From contig JAIEAP010000003.1 in NCBI GenBank assembly GCA_029071325.1, positions 51,824 through 115,823 on the forward strand: 64,000 nucleotides of DNA. Direction: 5' to 3'. A program made the position numbers and the translations under genes. Below are positions 16,755 to 27,147 of the stretch, piece by piece. Numbering within the stretch: position 1 is the first letter of the stretch; the number at the start of each line of letters is the position of its first letter. The stretch comes from Lachnospiraceae bacterium (lineage in GTDB: Bacteria > Bacillota > Clostridia > Lachnospirales > Lachnospiraceae). The notes under the pieces were generated by a model, which saw nothing but the letters and a program-made list of their open reading frames with translations, was not told the origin of the DNA and made no database searches.

Positions 16755-16783
16755 TTGACAAAGAAATGTGATGGTGCTATCTT
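16755..16783 (+). promoter_or_regulatory. Promoter of the hrcA-grpE-dnaK-dnaJ operon
   Basis: TTGACA (16755-16760), 17 bases, TATCTT (16778-16783), immediately upstream of the CIRCE element. Confidence 0.8.
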
Positions 16784-16797
16784 AGTTACAGAAATGA

Positions 16798-16824
16798 TTA
16801 GCACTCTTGTTTAGTGAGTGCTAA
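16798..16824 (+). promoter_or_regulatory. CIRCE element, HrcA operator
   Basis: TTAGCACTC (16798-16806), nine bases, GAGTGCTAA (16816-16824): a perfect match to the CIRCE consensus. HrcA bound here represses the heat-shock operon, and titration of the GroEL chaperonin by unfolded protein releases it. Confidence 0.97.
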
Positions 16825-16864
16825 CAAAGAAAACCAGATGCTGAGACTCGAACTGAGGTAGAAT

Positions 16865-17911
16865 ATGGAAGAGAACCAGTTGGATGAGAGAAAAACAAAA
16901 ATTTTAAATGCGATTATCCGTAATTATCTGGAGACCGGTGAGCCGGTAGGTTCCCGTACCATTTCCAAGTACACGGATCTGAACTTAAGCTCGGCAACGA
17001 TACGCAATGAGATGTCCGATCTGGAGGAAATGGGCTATATCCTGCAGCCGCATACTTCGGCAGGACGGATTCCATCCGATCAGGGATATCGGTTCTATGT
17101 GGATCACCTGATGCAGGAGAAGGACCGGGAAGTATCTGAGATGAAAGAGTTTGTGATTGAGCATACTGAGAAAATGGAGCAGGTGCTCAAGCAGGTGGCG
17201 AAGCTTCTGGCAAATAATACCAATTACGCCACGCTGGTCACATCCCCGCGATATCAGCAGAAGAGACTGAAATTCATCCAGCTGTCCAAGGTGGATGATA
17301 CCCATATACTTGCAGTGGTAGTTCTGGAAGGCAATCTGGTGAAGAATAAAATGCTTTCCGCGGCGGAACCGGTGGGCAATGAAGAGATGCTGAAGCTGAA
17401 TATGCTGTTGAATACACATCTGAATGGCTTGTCGGTGGAGGAGATCAATCTGGGAACCATCGCTGTGCTGAAGGACAAAGCAGGGATACACTCACAGGTA
17501 GTCAGCGATGTGCTGGATGCGGTTGCCGAGGCCATCGGTGAGGATGAGGATCTGGAAATCTATACCAGCGGTACCACCAATATCCTCAAATACCCGGAAT
17601 TGTCGGATTCCCAACGGGCGGAGGAACTCTTAAGTACCTTTGAGGAGAAGCAGCAGCTGGTAAGTCTTGTGGCAGAGCGTCTGGAACCGGAGGACAGCAC
17701 CGGCATACAGGTGTATATCGGAAATGAATCGCCGATTCAGACCATGAAGGACTGCAGTGTGGTGACGGCGACCTATGAGCTGGGGGAAGGCGTGAAGGGA
17801 ACCATCGGGATTGTTGGTCCGAAGCGTATGGATTATGAGAAGGTAATGGATAATCTGAAAAATTTAAAATCCCAGCTGGACGGAATTTTCGACAAGAAAG
17901 ATAAGACCTGA
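16865..17911 (+). CDS. hrcA: Heat-inducible transcription repressor HrcA
   Basis: HrcA represses chaperone operons through CIRCE. The 348-residue length is normal. The N-terminal winged helix reads KTKILNAIIRNYLETGEPVGSRTI, SSATIRNEMSDLEEMGYI and PHTSAGRIPSDQGYRFYVD, all family signatures. A GAF-like inserted domain and the C-terminal IGIVGPKRMDYEKVM follow. It is the first gene of the operon, 40 bases downstream of the CIRCE element, so it controls its own synthesis. GAGG lies six bases before the ATG. Confidence 0.98.
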   Translation: MEENQLDERKTKILNAIIRNYLETGEPVGSRTISKYTDLNLSSATIRNEMSDLEEMGYILQPHTSAGRIPSDQGYRFYVDHLMQEKDREVSEMKEFVIEHTEKMEQVLKQVAKLLANNTNYATLVTSPRYQQKRLKFIQLSKVDDTHILAVVVLEGNLVKNKMLSAAEPVGNEEMLKLNMLLNTHLNGLSVEEINLGTIAVLKDKAGIHSQVVSDVLDAVAEAIGEDEDLEIYTSGTTNILKYPELSDSQRAEELLSTFEEKQQLVSLVAERLEPEDSTGIQVYIGNESPIQTMKDCSVVTATYELGEGVKGTIGIVGPKRMDYEKVMDNLKNLKSQLDGIFDKKDKT

Positions 17912-17993
17912 TCTGCCGTGGAATGACGGAAGCATGACATGGGCAGAAATGATTGTAATATAGAGGAAAATACAGTAGAAAGGTGGTAATCAA

Positions 17994-18653
17994 GTGGCAG
18001 AACAAGAGAAGACACAGGAGGCTGTCAGCCAGGAGGAATTCGAACAAGAGGAGACTCAGGCGGCAGACGAAAATACAGTGGAGGATTCCCAAGAGGAGGC
18101 AGAAGGCGCAGAGGAGAACCGTGAGGAGGATGCCTGCGGTCAGGAGAACAGCGATGAAGCCTCGGAGAAGGCAGGGGATGATAAGAAAAAGAAAGGCGTA
18201 TTCGGCAAGAAGAAGGATAAGAGGGATGAGCAGATCGAGGAGCTGACCGACCGGTTGAGGCGGCAGATGGCTGAATTCGATAACTTCCGCAAGAGGACGG
18301 ATAAAGAGAAGTCCCAGATGTATGATATGGGAGCCACCGGAGTGATCGAGAAGCTGCTTCCTGTGATCGACAGCTTTGAACGCGGTCTTGCGGCTGTTCC
18401 CGAGGAAGAGAAGGGCAGCGGGTTTGCCGAAGGTATGGATAAGATATACCGTCAGCTTATGACTATGCTGGGAGAGGCAGGTGTGACCCCTATTGAGACA
18501 GAGGGGAAGGAATTTGACCCGAATCTCCACAATGCAGTGATGCATGTAGAGGATGAGAGCCTGGGGGAGAATGTAATAGCAGAAGAACTACAGAAAGGTT
18601 ATTTATACAAGGACACTGTAGTGAGACATAGTATGGTAAAAGTAGCCAATTAA
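17994..18653 (+). CDS. grpE: GrpE, nucleotide exchange factor of DnaK
   Basis: GrpE is a dimer that releases ADP from DnaK. The 219-residue protein has a long acidic, low-complexity N-terminus (residues 1-80, many Glu and Lys). A coiled-coil stalk follows (QIEELTDRLRRQMAEFDNFRKRTDKE), then the beta domain with the signature PNLHNAVMHVEDESLGENVIAEELQKGY in the last third. The start is GTG at 17994 with AGGTGG seven bases upstream. The N-terminal extension is longer than in Escherichia coli GrpE but usual for clostridia. Confidence 0.97.
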   Translation: MAEQEKTQEAVSQEEFEQEETQAADENTVEDSQEEAEGAEENREEDACGQENSDEASEKAGDDKKKKGVFGKKKDKRDEQIEELTDRLRRQMAEFDNFRKRTDKEKSQMYDMGATGVIEKLLPVIDSFERGLAAVPEEEKGSGFAEGMDKIYRQLMTMLGEAGVTPIETEGKEFDPNLHNAVMHVEDESLGENVIAEELQKGYLYKDTVVRHSMVKVAN

Positions 18654-18660
18654 AAATTAG

Positions 18661-20541
<1,881 letters not shown>

Positions 20542-20597
20542 GGCGTGAATCGGATCGTATTTTAAGCCTGATACGGCAAGCTTCACGAGAATGCAGC

Positions 20598-20623
20598 AGG
20601 GTTGGCAGTTTACTGCCAGCCCT
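20598..20623 (+). other. Hairpin in the dnaK-dnaJ gap
   Basis: AGGGTTGGCAG pairs with CTGCCAGCCCT around a TTTA loop (11 bp, one G-T pair). No T-run follows, so it is more likely an mRNA-stabilising or processing structure than a terminator. It lies about 25 bases before the dnaJ start. Confidence 0.5.
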
Positions 20624-20647
20624 TGCAAAAGGTAAGAGGGATGATTT

Positions 20648-21829
20648 ATGGCAGAGCAGAAACGAGATTATTATGAAGTCCTGGGCGTAGAGAAGAGTGC
20701 GGACGATGCAGCCATCAAAAAGGCGTATCGTGTCCTTGCCAAGAAATATCATCCGGATATGAATCCGGGTGATGCGGAGGCGGAGAAGAAGTTCAAGGAG
20801 GCTTCCGAGGCATATGCGGTGCTCAGTGATCCGGACAAACGGAGACAGTATGATCAGTTTGGTCACGCTGCGTTTGATGGGGGCGCCGGCGGCGCAGGAG
20901 GATTCGATTTCTCCAATATGGATATGGGGGATATCTTCGGCAGCTTTGGGGATATTTTCGGCGATTTCTTTGGGGGCGGCAGCCGCCGGAGCAGCAACGG
21001 TCCCATGAAAGGCGCTGATCTGCGCACCAGAGTGCGTATTACCTTTGAGGAGGCAGTGTTTGGCTGCGAGAAGGAACTGGAACTTGTGCTCAAGGATGAG
21101 TGCGAGACCTGTAATGGCAGCGGCGCCAAGCCCGGAACGAATCCTGAGACCTGTCCCAAATGTCAGGGCAAGGGCAAGGTGGTATACACCCAGCAGTCGC
21201 TTTTCGGTATGGTGCAGAATGTACAGACCTGTCCGGAGTGTCAGGGCAAGGGTAAGGTAGTCCGGGAGAAATGTCCGGACTGCCGCGGAACCGGTTATAT
21301 TTCTAACAAGAAGAAGATTAAGGTCAGCATTCCGGCGGGCATTGACCACGGACAGCGTGTCCGAATCCGGGATAAGGGAGAACCGGGAATCAACGGCGGT
21401 CCCAGAGGCGATCTGCTGGTAGAGGTGACGGTGTCCAGCCATCCGATTTTCCAGAGGCAGGACGTCGACATTTATTCCACAGCGCCTATCAGCTTTGCGC
21501 AGGCAGCGCTGGGCGGGGAGGTGCGGATCAGTACCATAGATGGAGACGTGGTATACGAAGTGAAGCCGGGAACTCCTACCGATACCAGAATCCGTCTGAA
21601 AGGCAAGGGCGTTCCGTCCCTGCGTAATAAGAGCGTCCGGGGCGATCACTATGTCACCCTGGTGGTACAGGTGCCTACCGGCTTAAGCGATGCGGCAAAG
21701 GAAGCATTGCGCCAGTTTGATGCGGAAACCGGCGGTTCATTAAAAACACAGAGCGGGGCGGCGCAAAGCAGCGGCAAGAAAAAGAAAGGCTTTATGGGCA
21801 AGCTGAAGGAAACACTGGACGATATGTGA
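20648..21829 (+). CDS. dnaJ: Chaperone DnaJ (Hsp40, type I)
   Basis: DnaJ delivers substrates to DnaK and triggers its ATPase. The 393 residues show a J domain with the HPD motif ([11 protein letters not shown], about residues 32-42) and a Gly/Phe-rich linker (about 75-120). The zinc-binding domain has four CxxCxGxG repeats ([32 protein letters not shown]), and the two C-terminal barrel domains carry [13 protein letters not shown]. It closes the CIRCE operon; a terminator follows at 21,860. Confidence 0.99.
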   Translation: MAEQKRDYYEVLGVEKSADDAAIKKAYRVLAKKYHPDMNPGDAEAEKKFKEASEAYAVLSDPDKRRQYDQFGHAAFDGGAGGAGGFDFSNMDMGDIFGSFGDIFGDFFGGGSRRSSNGPMKGADLRTRVRITFEEAVFGCEKELELVLKDECETCNGSGAKPGTNPETCPKCQGKGKVVYTQQSLFGMVQNVQTCPECQGKGKVVREKCPDCRGTGYISNKKKIKVSIPAGIDHGQRVRIRDKGEPGINGGPRGDLLVEVTVSSHPIFQRQDVDIYSTAPISFAQAALGGEVRISTIDGDVVYEVKPGTPTDTRIRLKGKGVPSLRNKSVRGDHYVTLVVQVPTGLSDAAKEALRQFDAETGGSLKTQSGAAQSSGKKKKGFMGKLKETLDDM

Positions 21830-21859
21830 TCCGAATGAAACATAATATGTAACAATTGG

Positions 21860-21890
21860 CAGGGTGCGTGTAATATGCACCCTGTTTTTT
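21860..21890 (+). terminator. Terminator of the heat-shock operon
   Basis: CAGGGTGC (21860-21867) pairs with GCACCCTG (21877-21884), followed by six T's. Confidence 0.9.
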
Positions 21891-21904
21891 GTACAAATCG
21901 TATA

Positions 21905-21933
21905 TTGCACAATGCTACAACATATTGTATACT
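21905..21933 (+). promoter_or_regulatory. Promoter of the coiled-coil J-domain gene
   Basis: TTGCAC (21905-21910), 17 bases, TATACT (21928-21933), directly after the dnaJ terminator. Confidence 0.7.
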
Positions 21934-22012
21934 TGATGTAATTGGTGCAATTTTGCAACCATATGTTGTTTGATGCGATAGTTTGTGGAACGTGAGAGAA
22001 GGAGCGGTGTTC

Positions 22013-22540
22013 ATGAAACAGCACAATAGCGCTGTGGTAAAGCAGGAAGATGCGGCAAGATTTGAAAAGTGGTATTTTCAGCAGACGGTAGAATTAGAGC
22101 ATACCCGTAAGGAACTGGAAGATACACGCAGAGACATGGAGAACCAGCGTAAGGAACTGGAGCGGGAGCGGCGTCAGTTTGAGCTGGAGCGTAATCTGGA
22201 ACTGGATCGTATGCGTCAGGAACAGCATCTGTTTGACATGAAGTGGAAGATACTGGAGACGGAGCTTGAAAAGCTTGCTGCTGAGAAACAGCAGGTGGAG
22301 AAGCGCAAGGCATTTTACCGTCATGTGAATGATTTTGAGCACGAGCACAGGAATGCGGCATCCAATGTAGTGAAGGGCGAGCTGTTCTTCATGGGCGTGG
22401 GCAATGAGCGTTCTCTGCGCAAGCGATATAAGGATCTCATCAAGATATATCATCCGGACAATCTGGACGGTGATACCGGCACAATCCAGGAAATCAACCG
22501 GGAGTATAACGTACTAAAACAGAAAATGGACATTAGTTAG
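22013..22540 (+). CDS. Coiled-coil protein with C-terminal J domain
   Basis: A 175-residue protein of unusual layout. Residues 20-110 form a long, strongly charged coiled coil (repeated KELE, RRQFELERN, LETELEKLAAEKQQ). The last 45 residues read SLRKRYKDLIKIYHPDN, a J-domain helix II with an intact HPD, and then EINREYNVLKQKM. The J domain is thus at the C-terminus. AGGAG precedes the ATG at 22013. It has its own promoter and terminator, directly behind dnaJ. It may recruit DnaK to a specific complex; the partner is unknown. Confidence 0.75.
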   Translation: MKQHNSAVVKQEDAARFEKWYFQQTVELEHTRKELEDTRRDMENQRKELERERRQFELERNLELDRMRQEQHLFDMKWKILETELEKLAAEKQQVEKRKAFYRHVNDFEHEHRNAASNVVKGELFFMGVGNERSLRKRYKDLIKIYHPDNLDGDTGTIQEINREYNVLKQKMDIS

Positions 22541-22548
22541 AGCTGAAT

Positions 22549-22578
22549 GCGGTGCATCGATGGCGGTGCACCGCTTTT
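22549..22578 (+). terminator. Terminator after the J-domain coiled-coil gene
   Basis: GCGGTGCA (22549-22556) pairs with TGCACCGC (22567-22574), followed by four T's. Confidence 0.75.
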
Positions 22579-22632
22579 GTTGATTATGTGTACAGTGGCA
22601 CATGTTTCTAACGGCGAAGGGCTGGAAATAAT

Positions 22633-22661
22633 TTGCCAAAAATTATAATATATGCTAAGAT
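22633..22661 (+). promoter_or_regulatory. Promoter of the prmA-rsmE-desulfurase-thiI operon
   Basis: TTGCCA (22633-22638), 17 bases, TAAGAT (22656-22661). Confidence 0.6.
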
Positions 22662-22709
22662 AAACGGCGTATATGTAGGCACGTGAAACAAAAGTGAGGA
22701 AAGTACAGT

Positions 22710-23663
22710 ATGAAATGGGAGAAATACACCATTGATACCACCACGGCGGCGGAGGACTTTATCAGCATGGCGTTGTCGGAACTGGGGATCGAGGGAATTG
22801 AGATTGAAAATCATGTGCCGTTGACCAGGGAAGAGACCGGAGAAATGTTCATTGATTTTCCGCCGGAGCTCCCGCCGGACGACGGTAAGAGCATGATCAG
22901 TTTCTATTTGGAAGCAGGTGAGGATCATTCCGGGAAGCTGGCACAGGTGCGCGCAGAGCTGGAAGGACTGCGCAGGATGGTGGATATTGGCAGCGGAGCC
23001 ATTACCGCCAGCCAGACGGAGGATATTGACTGGGTCAATAACTGGAAGCAGTTTTTCAAGTCTTTTTATATTGATGACATACTGATCAAGCCCACATGGG
23101 AGCCCTTGCGGGAGGAGGACAGGGACAAGTTCCTGATTGAGATAGATCCCGGTGTATCTTTTGGCACCGGCAAGCACGAGACTACGCAGCTATGCATCCG
23201 TCAGCTGCGGAAATATCTGCATACGAATGACCGGGTGCTGGACGTGGGCTGCGGAAGCGGCATTCTGTCCGTTGCGGCATTGAAGCTGGGAGCAGGCAGC
23301 GTGACGGGAACGGATATTGATGAGGCGTGTATTACCTCTGCTTATGACAATCTGGAACTGAACCACAAGAAGCGCAGTCAGGCGGATTTTTATGTGGGGA
23401 ATCTCATCGATGACGAGGCGCTGCGGCAGAAGGCAGGCATGGGATCATTTGACGTCATCGTGGCAAATATTCTGGCAGATGTCATTATCCCGCTGGCGCC
23501 GGTGGCTTATGAGGGGCTGATACAGGGCGGTGTTTTCATTACTTCCGGTATCATTGATTTTAAGGAGCAGGAAGTCCTGGCGGCGGTAGAGGCTGCGGGA
23601 TTTACCATACTGGAGGTCAACCATCAGGGCGAGTGGGTGAATATCACTGCCCGGAAGCTGTAG
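22710..23663 (+). CDS. prmA: Ribosomal protein L11 methyltransferase
   Basis: PrmA trimethylates ribosomal protein L11. Of 317 residues, the first half is the L11-recognition domain (WEKYTIDTTTAAEDFISMALSELGIEGIEI). The second is a Rossmann methyltransferase: DPGVSFGTGKHETTQL before motif I, VLDVGCGSGILSVAALKLGA as the SAM loop, and FDVIVANILADVI as motif IV (the NxxA/NILA signature). GAGG lies before the ATG. It starts a four-gene operon of tRNA/ribosome modification genes that follows dnaJ, as in Bacillus. Confidence 0.97.
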   Translation: MKWEKYTIDTTTAAEDFISMALSELGIEGIEIENHVPLTREETGEMFIDFPPELPPDDGKSMISFYLEAGEDHSGKLAQVRAELEGLRRMVDIGSGAITASQTEDIDWVNNWKQFFKSFYIDDILIKPTWEPLREEDRDKFLIEIDPGVSFGTGKHETTQLCIRQLRKYLHTNDRVLDVGCGSGILSVAALKLGAGSVTGTDIDEACITSAYDNLELNHKKRSQADFYVGNLIDDEALRQKAGMGSFDVIVANILADVIIPLAPVAYEGLIQGGVFITSGIIDFKEQEVLAAVEAAGFTILEVNHQGEWVNITARKL

Positions 23664-23674
23664 GGAGTGGCGCG

Positions 23675-24442
23675 ATGCATCAGTTTTTTGTGGACAGCAG
23701 CCAGATAGGCAGAGAATATGTGACCATCACCGGCGCTGATGTGAATCATATCCGCAATGTGCTGCGAATGCAGCCGGGAGAGGAGATACGGGTCAGCGAC
23801 CGCCTGGGAGCGGACTACTTCTGCCGGATCACAGAGGTGGGAGAGTCTTTTGTGCAGGCAGATATTGTTTCCCGGGATGAAGTGGGGACAGAGTTGCCCT
23901 CTAAGATATATCTGTTTCAGGCAATTCCCAAGGGAGATCGGATGGAGACCGTCATTGAGAAAGCGGTAGAACTGGGGGTGCATGAGATCATCCCGGTTGC
24001 CATGAAGTTCTGTGTGGTGCGGCTGGATGAGAAGAAGGCGGCTGTGAGGGTGAAGAAATGGCAGGCGCAGGCAGAGAGCGCAGCAAAGCAGTCCAAACGC
24101 AGTATCATTCCGGCGGTTCATGAAGTAGTGTCATTTCGGGAGGCGCTGGCGCTGGCGAATCAATGCGATGTGCGGCTGGTGCCCTATGAGAACGAAGAGG
24201 GAATGGCAGGCACAAGGGAGGCGCTTCGCCGGATCATGCCGGGACAGAGTATCAGCATCATGATCGGACCGGAGGGCGGGTTTGCGCCGGAAGAGATTGC
24301 GGCGGCAAGGGAGACCATGTCATCCGTTTCCCTGGGGCAGCGGATTCTTCGTACCGATACTGCAGGAATCTGTATGATGTCAATGCTGATGCTGCAATTA
24401 GAGTGTAACAGAAGTGAGGAACAGGATGGAAGTATATCTTGA
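23675..24442 (+). CDS. rsmE: 16S rRNA m3U1498 methyltransferase RsmE
   Basis: RsmE methylates N3 of U1498 in helix 44 of 16S rRNA. It is a SPOUT-family knotted methyltransferase of 255 residues with an N-terminal PUA-like domain (HIRNVLRMQPGEEIRV). Family signatures are QAIPKGDRMETVIEKAVELGV, KQSKRSIIPAV, MIGPEGGFAPEEI and LGQRILRTDTAGI. The start ATG at 23675 (MHQFFVDSS) follows GGAGTGG; the longer frame overlaps the end of prmA. It overlaps the next gene by 17 bases. Confidence 0.97.
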   Translation: MHQFFVDSSQIGREYVTITGADVNHIRNVLRMQPGEEIRVSDRLGADYFCRITEVGESFVQADIVSRDEVGTELPSKIYLFQAIPKGDRMETVIEKAVELGVHEIIPVAMKFCVVRLDEKKAAVRVKKWQAQAESAAKQSKRSIIPAVHEVVSFREALALANQCDVRLVPYENEEGMAGTREALRRIMPGQSISIMIGPEGGFAPEEIAAARETMSSVSLGQRILRTDTAGICMMSMLMLQLECNRSEEQDGSIS

Positions 24443-25580
24443 CAATTCGGCGACTACGCGCTGCAGCGAACGGGCCTGCGGACTTATGGTAGAGCTGCTG
24501 ACGAAGGATTACGGGAATCCGTCTTCCCTTCATATGAAGGGCGTGGAGGCGGAGCGGTATATTGACGAGGCAAAGAAGAAAATTGCAAAGACCATGAAGG
24601 TGTCCCCGAAGGAGATTTTCTTTACCTCGGGAGGGACGGAATCGAACAATCTTGCCATTATCGGCGCCGCTATGGCATACAGGCGCGCCGGGCAGCATAT
24701 CATCACCACGTCCATTGAGCATGCATCGGTGCTGGCGCCCATGCAGTTTTTGGAGGAGCAGGGCTTTTCGGTGACTTATCTTCCGGTAGACCGGCATGGC
24801 GTCATTTCCCTGGAGGAATTGCGGGATGCCGTAAGGGAGGATACCATCCTGGTATCCCTGATGCAGGTGAATAATGAAGTGGGAGCCGTGGAACCCATTG
24901 CAGAAGCGGCGGCCATCATCAAAGAGATCAATCCCAATACGCGGATTCATGTGGATGCCATTCAGGCATATGGGAAAATGGCGGTCACTCCCAAGGAGTG
25001 GAATATTGATCTGCTCTCGGTCAGCGGTCATAAGATTCATGGACCCAAAGGCACAGGGTTCCTGTGGATTCGTGAGAAAACAAAGCTGAAGCCTCAGATG
25101 TTAGGCGGCGGACAGCAGAAGGGAATGCGCTCCGGCACTGAGAATGTGCCTGCCATCGCGGGTATGGCAGAGGCTGCCGCTGAGTGCTATGAGGATCTAG
25201 CAGGTCATGCAGAGCACCTTTACCGTCTTCGGGAGCATTTTATAGAGGGCGTTCACGGGCTGGCAGAAACATCGGTGAATGGCAGGGAAGACCGGAACGG
25301 GGCGCCTCATATTGTCAGCGTCAGCTTTGCAGGCGTGCGCAGTGAGGTGCTGCTGCATGCGTTGGAGGAACGGGGGATATATGTGTCCGCAGGCTCGGCA
25401 TGTTCCTCCAACAAGCCGGCGGTGAGCCGTACCCTGCAGGGAATCGGAGTCAAACAGGAACTTTTGGATGCAACGCTGAGATTCAGCTTTTCTGTGTACA
25501 ATACGCAAGAGGACATCGATGCGGCGCTGCGCGCGTTGGAAGAACTGCTTCCCGCATTGCGCAGGTTTACCAGAAGATAG
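24426..25580 (+). CDS. Cysteine desulfurase (NifS/IscS type), likely sulfur donor for ThiI
   Basis: A PLP enzyme that takes sulfur from cysteine to form an enzyme persulfide. The 384 residues begin MEVYLDNSATTR. SGHKIHGPKGTGF near residue 200 contains the PLP lysine; GSACSSNKPAVSR near residue 325 carries the persulfide Cys. It directly precedes thiI, the arrangement of the dedicated nifZ-thiI pair in Bacillus, so I infer that it feeds tRNA s4U synthesis. The ATG at 24426 follows GAGGAACAGG and overlaps rsmE. Confidence 0.93.
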   Translation: MEVYLDNSATTRCSERACGLMVELLTKDYGNPSSLHMKGVEAERYIDEAKKKIAKTMKVSPKEIFFTSGGTESNNLAIIGAAMAYRRAGQHIITTSIEHASVLAPMQFLEEQGFSVTYLPVDRHGVISLEELRDAVREDTILVSLMQVNNEVGAVEPIAEAAAIIKEINPNTRIHVDAIQAYGKMAVTPKEWNIDLLSVSGHKIHGPKGTGFLWIREKTKLKPQMLGGGQQKGMRSGTENVPAIAGMAEAAAECYEDLAGHAEHLYRLREHFIEGVHGLAETSVNGREDRNGAPHIVSVSFAGVRSEVLLHALEERGIYVSAGSACSSNKPAVSRTLQGIGVKQELLDATLRFSFSVYNTQEDIDAALRALEELLPALRRFTRR

Positions 25581-25593
25581 GAGGGGAACGCAT

Positions 25594-26784
25594 ATGAAAT
25601 ACAGAGCATTTCTGATTAAGTACGGGGAGATCGGTGTGAAGGGCAAGAATCGGTTTCTGTTTGAAAATATGTTGATGACTCAGATTCGTCATGCGCTAAA
25701 GCCGGTGGAGGGCGCCTTTGAGGTGACGAAGGAGCAGGGGCGGATTTATGTGCTGGTGGTATCGGAAGATTATGATTACAGCGGTACTGTGGAGGCGTTG
25801 AAATGTGTGTTTGGCATTGTGGGCTTCTGTCCGCTGCTGCAGGTGCCGGACGAGGGATTTGACAGGCTTGCAGAGACGGTAGTGGATTATCTGACCCAGG
25901 CGCATCCGAAGAAAAACTTTACCTTTAAGGTCAATGCAAGACGTGCAAGAAAAAATTATCCCATGGATTCTATGGAGATAAACGCAGAACTGGGAGGACG
26001 CATTCTGGACGCATTCCCCGAAGCGTCTGTGGACGTGCATGATCCCGAGCTTGTGGTCTGTGTGGAGATCAGAGAGCAGATCAATATCTACTCGGAGAAT
26101 ATTCCCGGCCCCGGCGGTATGCCGGTGGGCTCTAACGGCAAGGGTATGCTGCTTTTGTCCGGCGGAATTGACAGTCCCGTGGCGGGTTATATGATTGCCA
26201 AGCGTGGGGTGAGCCTGGAGGCAACTTATTTCCATGCGCCGCCCTATACAAGTGAGCGGGCGAAGCAGAAGGTAGTGGATCTGGCCCGTATTGTGGCCCG
26301 TTACAGCGGTCCGATCCGGCTGAACATCGTGAACTTTACAGATATCCAGCTCTATATTTATGAAAAATGTCCTCACGAGGAGCTGACCATTATCATGCGC
26401 CGCTATATGATGAAGCTGGCGGAGCATTTTGCGGCGGAGAGCGGATGTCTGGGACTGATCACCGGTGAGAGTATCGGTCAGGTAGCAAGCCAGACCATGC
26501 ATTCCCTGGCAGCCACCAATGACGTGTGCACGATGCCGGTATACCGTCCTTTGATCGGGTTTGATAAGCAGGAGATCGTAACCGTATCGGAACAGATTGG
26601 GACATATGAGACCTCCATCCAGCCCTTCGAGGACTGCTGTACGATTTTTGTGGCGAAGCATCCGGTGACAAAACCCCATCTGGAGCATATCCGTAAATCG
26701 GAGACGCATCTTGACGAGAAGATAGATGAGTTGATGCAGACCGCCATTGATACGGTGGAAATCCTTACAGTGGAAGCAGAATAG
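25594..26784 (+). CDS. thiI: tRNA uridine-8 4-thiouridine synthase ThiI
   Basis: ThiI adenylates U8 of tRNA and installs sulfur. The 396-residue protein has an N-terminal ferredoxin-like and THUMP region (KYGEIGVKGKNRFLFE; FTFKVNARRARKNYPMDSMEINAELGG) and a PP-loop pyrophosphatase domain with LLLSGGIDSPVAGYMIAKRG. It lacks the C-terminal rhodanese domain of E. coli ThiI, as in Bacillus, where the desulfurase delivers sulfur directly. The start at 25594 has AGGAGGGG eight bases upstream; the frame continues into the desulfurase gene. A terminator follows. Confidence 0.97.
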   Translation: MKYRAFLIKYGEIGVKGKNRFLFENMLMTQIRHALKPVEGAFEVTKEQGRIYVLVVSEDYDYSGTVEALKCVFGIVGFCPLLQVPDEGFDRLAETVVDYLTQAHPKKNFTFKVNARRARKNYPMDSMEINAELGGRILDAFPEASVDVHDPELVVCVEIREQINIYSENIPGPGGMPVGSNGKGMLLLSGGIDSPVAGYMIAKRGVSLEATYFHAPPYTSERAKQKVVDLARIVARYSGPIRLNIVNFTDIQLYIYEKCPHEELTIIMRRYMMKLAEHFAAESGCLGLITGESIGQVASQTMHSLAATNDVCTMPVYRPLIGFDKQEIVTVSEQIGTYETSIQPFEDCCTIFVAKHPVTKPHLEHIRKSETHLDEKIDELMQTAIDTVEILTVEAE

Positions 26785-26794
26785 CACAAAAAAA

Positions 26795-26824
26795 GGGATT
26801 GCTTTCTGCAATCCCAGTTTTTTG
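26795..26824. terminator. Bidirectional terminator between thiI and the HPr-like gene
   Basis: GGGATTGC (26795-26802) pairs with GCAATCCC (26808-26815), with T's on the right and A's on the left. It serves both convergent genes. Confidence 0.9.
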
Positions 26825-26827
26825 TAA

Positions 26828-27058
26828 CTATACCAGGTACGGCTTTAGAGCCTCCATGATATCGTCTAAGTCTTTCTCGGTATGTATGGTAAGATCAATG
26901 GGTTTGGAAAGATCCAGACTGAAAATTCCCATGATTGATTTTGCGTCAATGACATATCTGCCAGAGATTAAGTCGAAATCAAAATCGAACTGTGCAACAG
27001 TATTCACAAAAGCTTTCACCTTATCAATTGAATTGAGAGAAATTTGAACTGTTTTCAT
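26828..27058 (-). CDS. HPr-like regulatory protein without the active-site histidine
   Basis: A 76-residue HPr-fold protein. Aligned on KSIMGIFSLDLS, Ser41 corresponds to HPr Ser46, the HPr kinase target. The loop that normally reads GLHARPA reads NSIDKVKA, so the position of phosphocarrier His15 is Ser10 and Arg17 is replaced too. It therefore cannot carry phosphate for the PTS. This resembles Crh of Bacillus, which lacks His15 but keeps Ser46 and acts with CcpA. A regulatory role is my inference. AGGAGG lies seven bases before the ATG; it has its own promoter and runs against its neighbours. Confidence 0.8.
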   Translation of the reverse strand: MKTVQISLNSIDKVKAFVNTVAQFDFDFDLISGRYVIDAKSIMGIFSLDLSKPIDLTIHTEKDLDDIMEALKPYLV

Positions 27059-27094
27059 GTAACGACCTCCTTGGTTACTAGTATACTTTTTTTA

Positions 27095-27123
27095 ATAGTA
27101 ACTTTTTTGGAGGTAAAAGTCAA
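27095..27123 (-). promoter_or_regulatory. Promoter of the HPr-like gene
   Basis: Minus strand: TTGACT (27118-27123), 17 bases, TACTAT (27095-27100). Confidence 0.7.
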
Positions 27124-27147
27124 CAAGAAGTGAGGAAAACTTAAGTT

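Noticed and set aside
25696..26811. 371-codon minus-strand frame
   Set aside because: Antisense to thiI; no family features, no ribosome site, and the terminator lies inside it.
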